Shown here one piece after another: positions 7,073-7,523 of a DNA stretch of 7,523 nucleotides. Positions within the stretch are counted from its first letter, which is position 1, and every line of letters starts with the position of its first letter. Position numbers and translations under genes: made by a program. A model generated the notes under the pieces. That model did not search any database and was not told the DNA's origin. It saw nothing but the letters and a program-made list of their open reading frames with translations. The stretch spans positions 1 to 7,523 of the forward strand of contig DXVA01000217.1 in the NCBI GenBank assembly GCA_019408975.1. Direction: 5' to 3'. The stretch is from Lentisphaeria bacterium. Lineage in GTDB: Bacteria; Verrucomicrobiota; Lentisphaeria; Victivallales; UBA1829.

Positions 7073-7348
7073 ATGAAACAATGTATGGAGCCGGAAAAAC
7101 TGCATCTGCGTCTCAGGAAAGTGATCGGGCAGTTGAATGCAGTTGAAAAAATGATTGACAAAGATGTTCCATGTGAGGATGTGCTGATTCAGATCAATGC
7201 CGCGAAAAGCGCCCTTCACAAGATCGGACAGATCGTTCTCGAGGGGCATCTGAAGCATTGTGTGCGCTATGGAATTGAGCACGGCGATGCGGAGAAAACC
7301 TTGTCCGACTTTTCCAAAGCTCTGGAACATTTTTCCAGAATGTCGTAA
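7073..7348 (+). CDS. csoR: CsoR/FrmR-family (DUF156) metal-sensing repressor, copper-type ligands
   Basis: 91 residues from the ATG at 7073, chosen because GGAG (7061-7064) lies eight bases upstream and because family proteins begin at about this point; an in-frame extension back to 6872 would run through the terminator and promoter and is not credible. The product is an all-alpha repressor that leaves DNA when it binds metal. It shows the family core RLRKVIGQLNAVEKMI at 13-28 and C34EDVLIQINAAKSAL. The ligands are C34, H59 and C63, spaced 25 and 4 residues apart exactly as C36, H61 and C65 of Mycobacterium tuberculosis CsoR, the Cu(I) sensor. FrmR lacks the last cysteine, RcnR has histidine there, and CstR lacks the histidine. 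An additional cysteine at position 4 is unusual. Two matching operators flank the gene, one in its own promoter and one in the next promoter downstream. Family call is firm; copper as the metal is inferred. Confidence 0.92.
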   Translation: MKQCMEPEKLHLRLRKVIGQLNAVEKMIDKDVPCEDVLIQINAAKSALHKIGQIVLEGHLKHCVRYGIEHGDAEKTLSDFSKALEHFSRMS

Positions 7349-7355
7349 TTTTTTT
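7321..7355 (+). terminator. Possible terminator overlapping the end of the CsoR-family gene
   Basis: TCTGGAA (7321-7327) and TTCCAGA (7333-7339) form a perfect 7-bp hairpin with a five-base loop inside the last codons. A run of seven T residues follows at 7349-7355, but nine bases beyond the stem, which is further than usual. It may be a weak terminator, or the T-run may only be part of the next promoter region. Confidence 0.4.
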
Positions 7356-7366
7356 CTTTTTTTGAC

Positions 7367-7394
7367 TTGACTCCTGAATAACTGATCATATATT
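7367..7394 (+). promoter_or_regulatory. Metal-controlled promoter reading out of the window
   Basis: TTGACT occurs twice in overlap (7362-7367 and 7367-7372). The second copy is 16 bases from TATATT (7389-7394), or 17 from the overlapping ATATTA. Transcription would start near 7401, inside the palindromic operator that begins two bases after the -10 box, which is a classic repressor arrangement. Confidence 0.65.
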
Positions 7395-7395
7395 A

Positions 7396-7417
7396 ATACC
7401 TATACGGGTATAGGTAT
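7396..7417 (+). promoter_or_regulatory. Second CsoR-type operator, large palindrome
   Basis: ATACCTATAC (7396-7405) and GTATAGGTAT (7408-7417) form a perfect 10-bp inverted repeat around a central GG. It contains the ATACC...GGGTAT half-sites seen in the first operator, with a nested TATAC-GG-GTATA core. It covers the predicted transcription start of the promoter at 7367-7394, so the CsoR-family protein is the likely repressor. Confidence 0.7.
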
Positions 7418-7523
7418 ATAGCGAGCAGCCCGGTGCAGAGCACGCGGGGTATCGGGGATTTCGCCTGCGCGACCAGCTTATTCAGCTGGACCGAAGCAGG
7501 ACTGAAAGTCCTGCACGAAGCAT
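7418..7523 (+). other. Structured leader or non-coding RNA candidate, incomplete at window end
   Basis: After the operator, composition changes to GC-rich and several hairpins follow one another. CCCGGTGC (7429-7436) folds on GCACGCGGG (7440-7448) with one bulged G. This can be stacked on an outer helix formed by 7422-7428 with 7465-7471, which has one mismatch. CCAGCT (7473-7478) pairs with AGCTGG (7484-7489) over a five-base loop. GCAGGACT (7496-7503) pairs with AGTCCTGC (7507-7514) over GAA, and is flanked on both sides by CGAA (7492-7495 and 7516-7519). No start codon with a ribosome binding site is seen. I do not recognise a known riboswitch, ribozyme or RNA family. It could instead be the first part of a coding region: two + frames stay open (one with a GTG at 7433). 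Confidence 0.4.

Noticed and set aside
7393..7523. C-terminal part of a minus-strand gene entering from the right and ending at the TAA complement at 7393-7395
   Set aside because: The frame is open but the translation (about 42 residues) shows no familiar pattern, and it would cross the palindromic operator. GC-rich hairpin DNA often leaves frames open by chance.

Overview
The window looks like chromosomal DNA of a Gram-negative (diderm) bacterium of middling GC content. It has an LptD-type outer-membrane protein gene, sigma70-like promoters with TTGAAA/TTGACT -35 boxes, GGAGG-type ribosome binding sites and several compact intrinsic terminators. The small secreted beta-sandwich protein and the SorE-type sugar dehydrogenase would suit a gut saccharolytic bacterium. 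I lean towards the PVC superphylum (Lentisphaerota/Victivallis-like), but this placement is an inference with low confidence. All recognised genes are on the + strand, yet most are separated by terminators and have their own promoters, so the window is a row of single-gene units rather than one operon.

Layout: (1) 1-741, the 3' part of a medium-chain (SorE-like) dehydrogenase gene, closed by a strong terminator at 763-796. (2) 899-3781, a 960-residue LptD (LPS export barrel) with a GTG start. (3) 3960-5391, a good promoter, then gdhA for NADP-type glutamate dehydrogenase (447 aa), closed by a terminator at 5416-5450. (4) 5451-6157, an AT-rich regulatory region with repeated TGAAAAAT-type motifs and a promoter, then a 187-aa regulator with an unusual domain order: an S24/LexA-like domain first and an excisionase-type helix-turn-helix last. 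(5) 6338-6826, a small secreted protein with a predicted carbohydrate-binding-like beta-sandwich, ended by a terminator at 6891-6931. (6) 7019-7348, a CsoR/FrmR-family metal-sensing repressor with the Cys-His-Cys copper-type ligand pattern, apparently repressing itself through an operator inside its own promoter. (7) 7362-7523, a second promoter and a larger palindromic operator of the same type, followed by at least 100 bases that fold into several consecutive hairpins with no convincing start codon before the window ends.

The housekeeping part (LPS export, ammonium assimilation) is ordinary. The right-hand 2 kb holds the interest: the reversed-order S24-like/HTH regulator with its repeated upstream motif, and the metal-responsive module whose output is a structured leader or non-coding RNA running off the window. 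No tRNA, rRNA, CRISPR array, transposase or attachment site was seen, and no gene-free stretch exceeds 300 bases.
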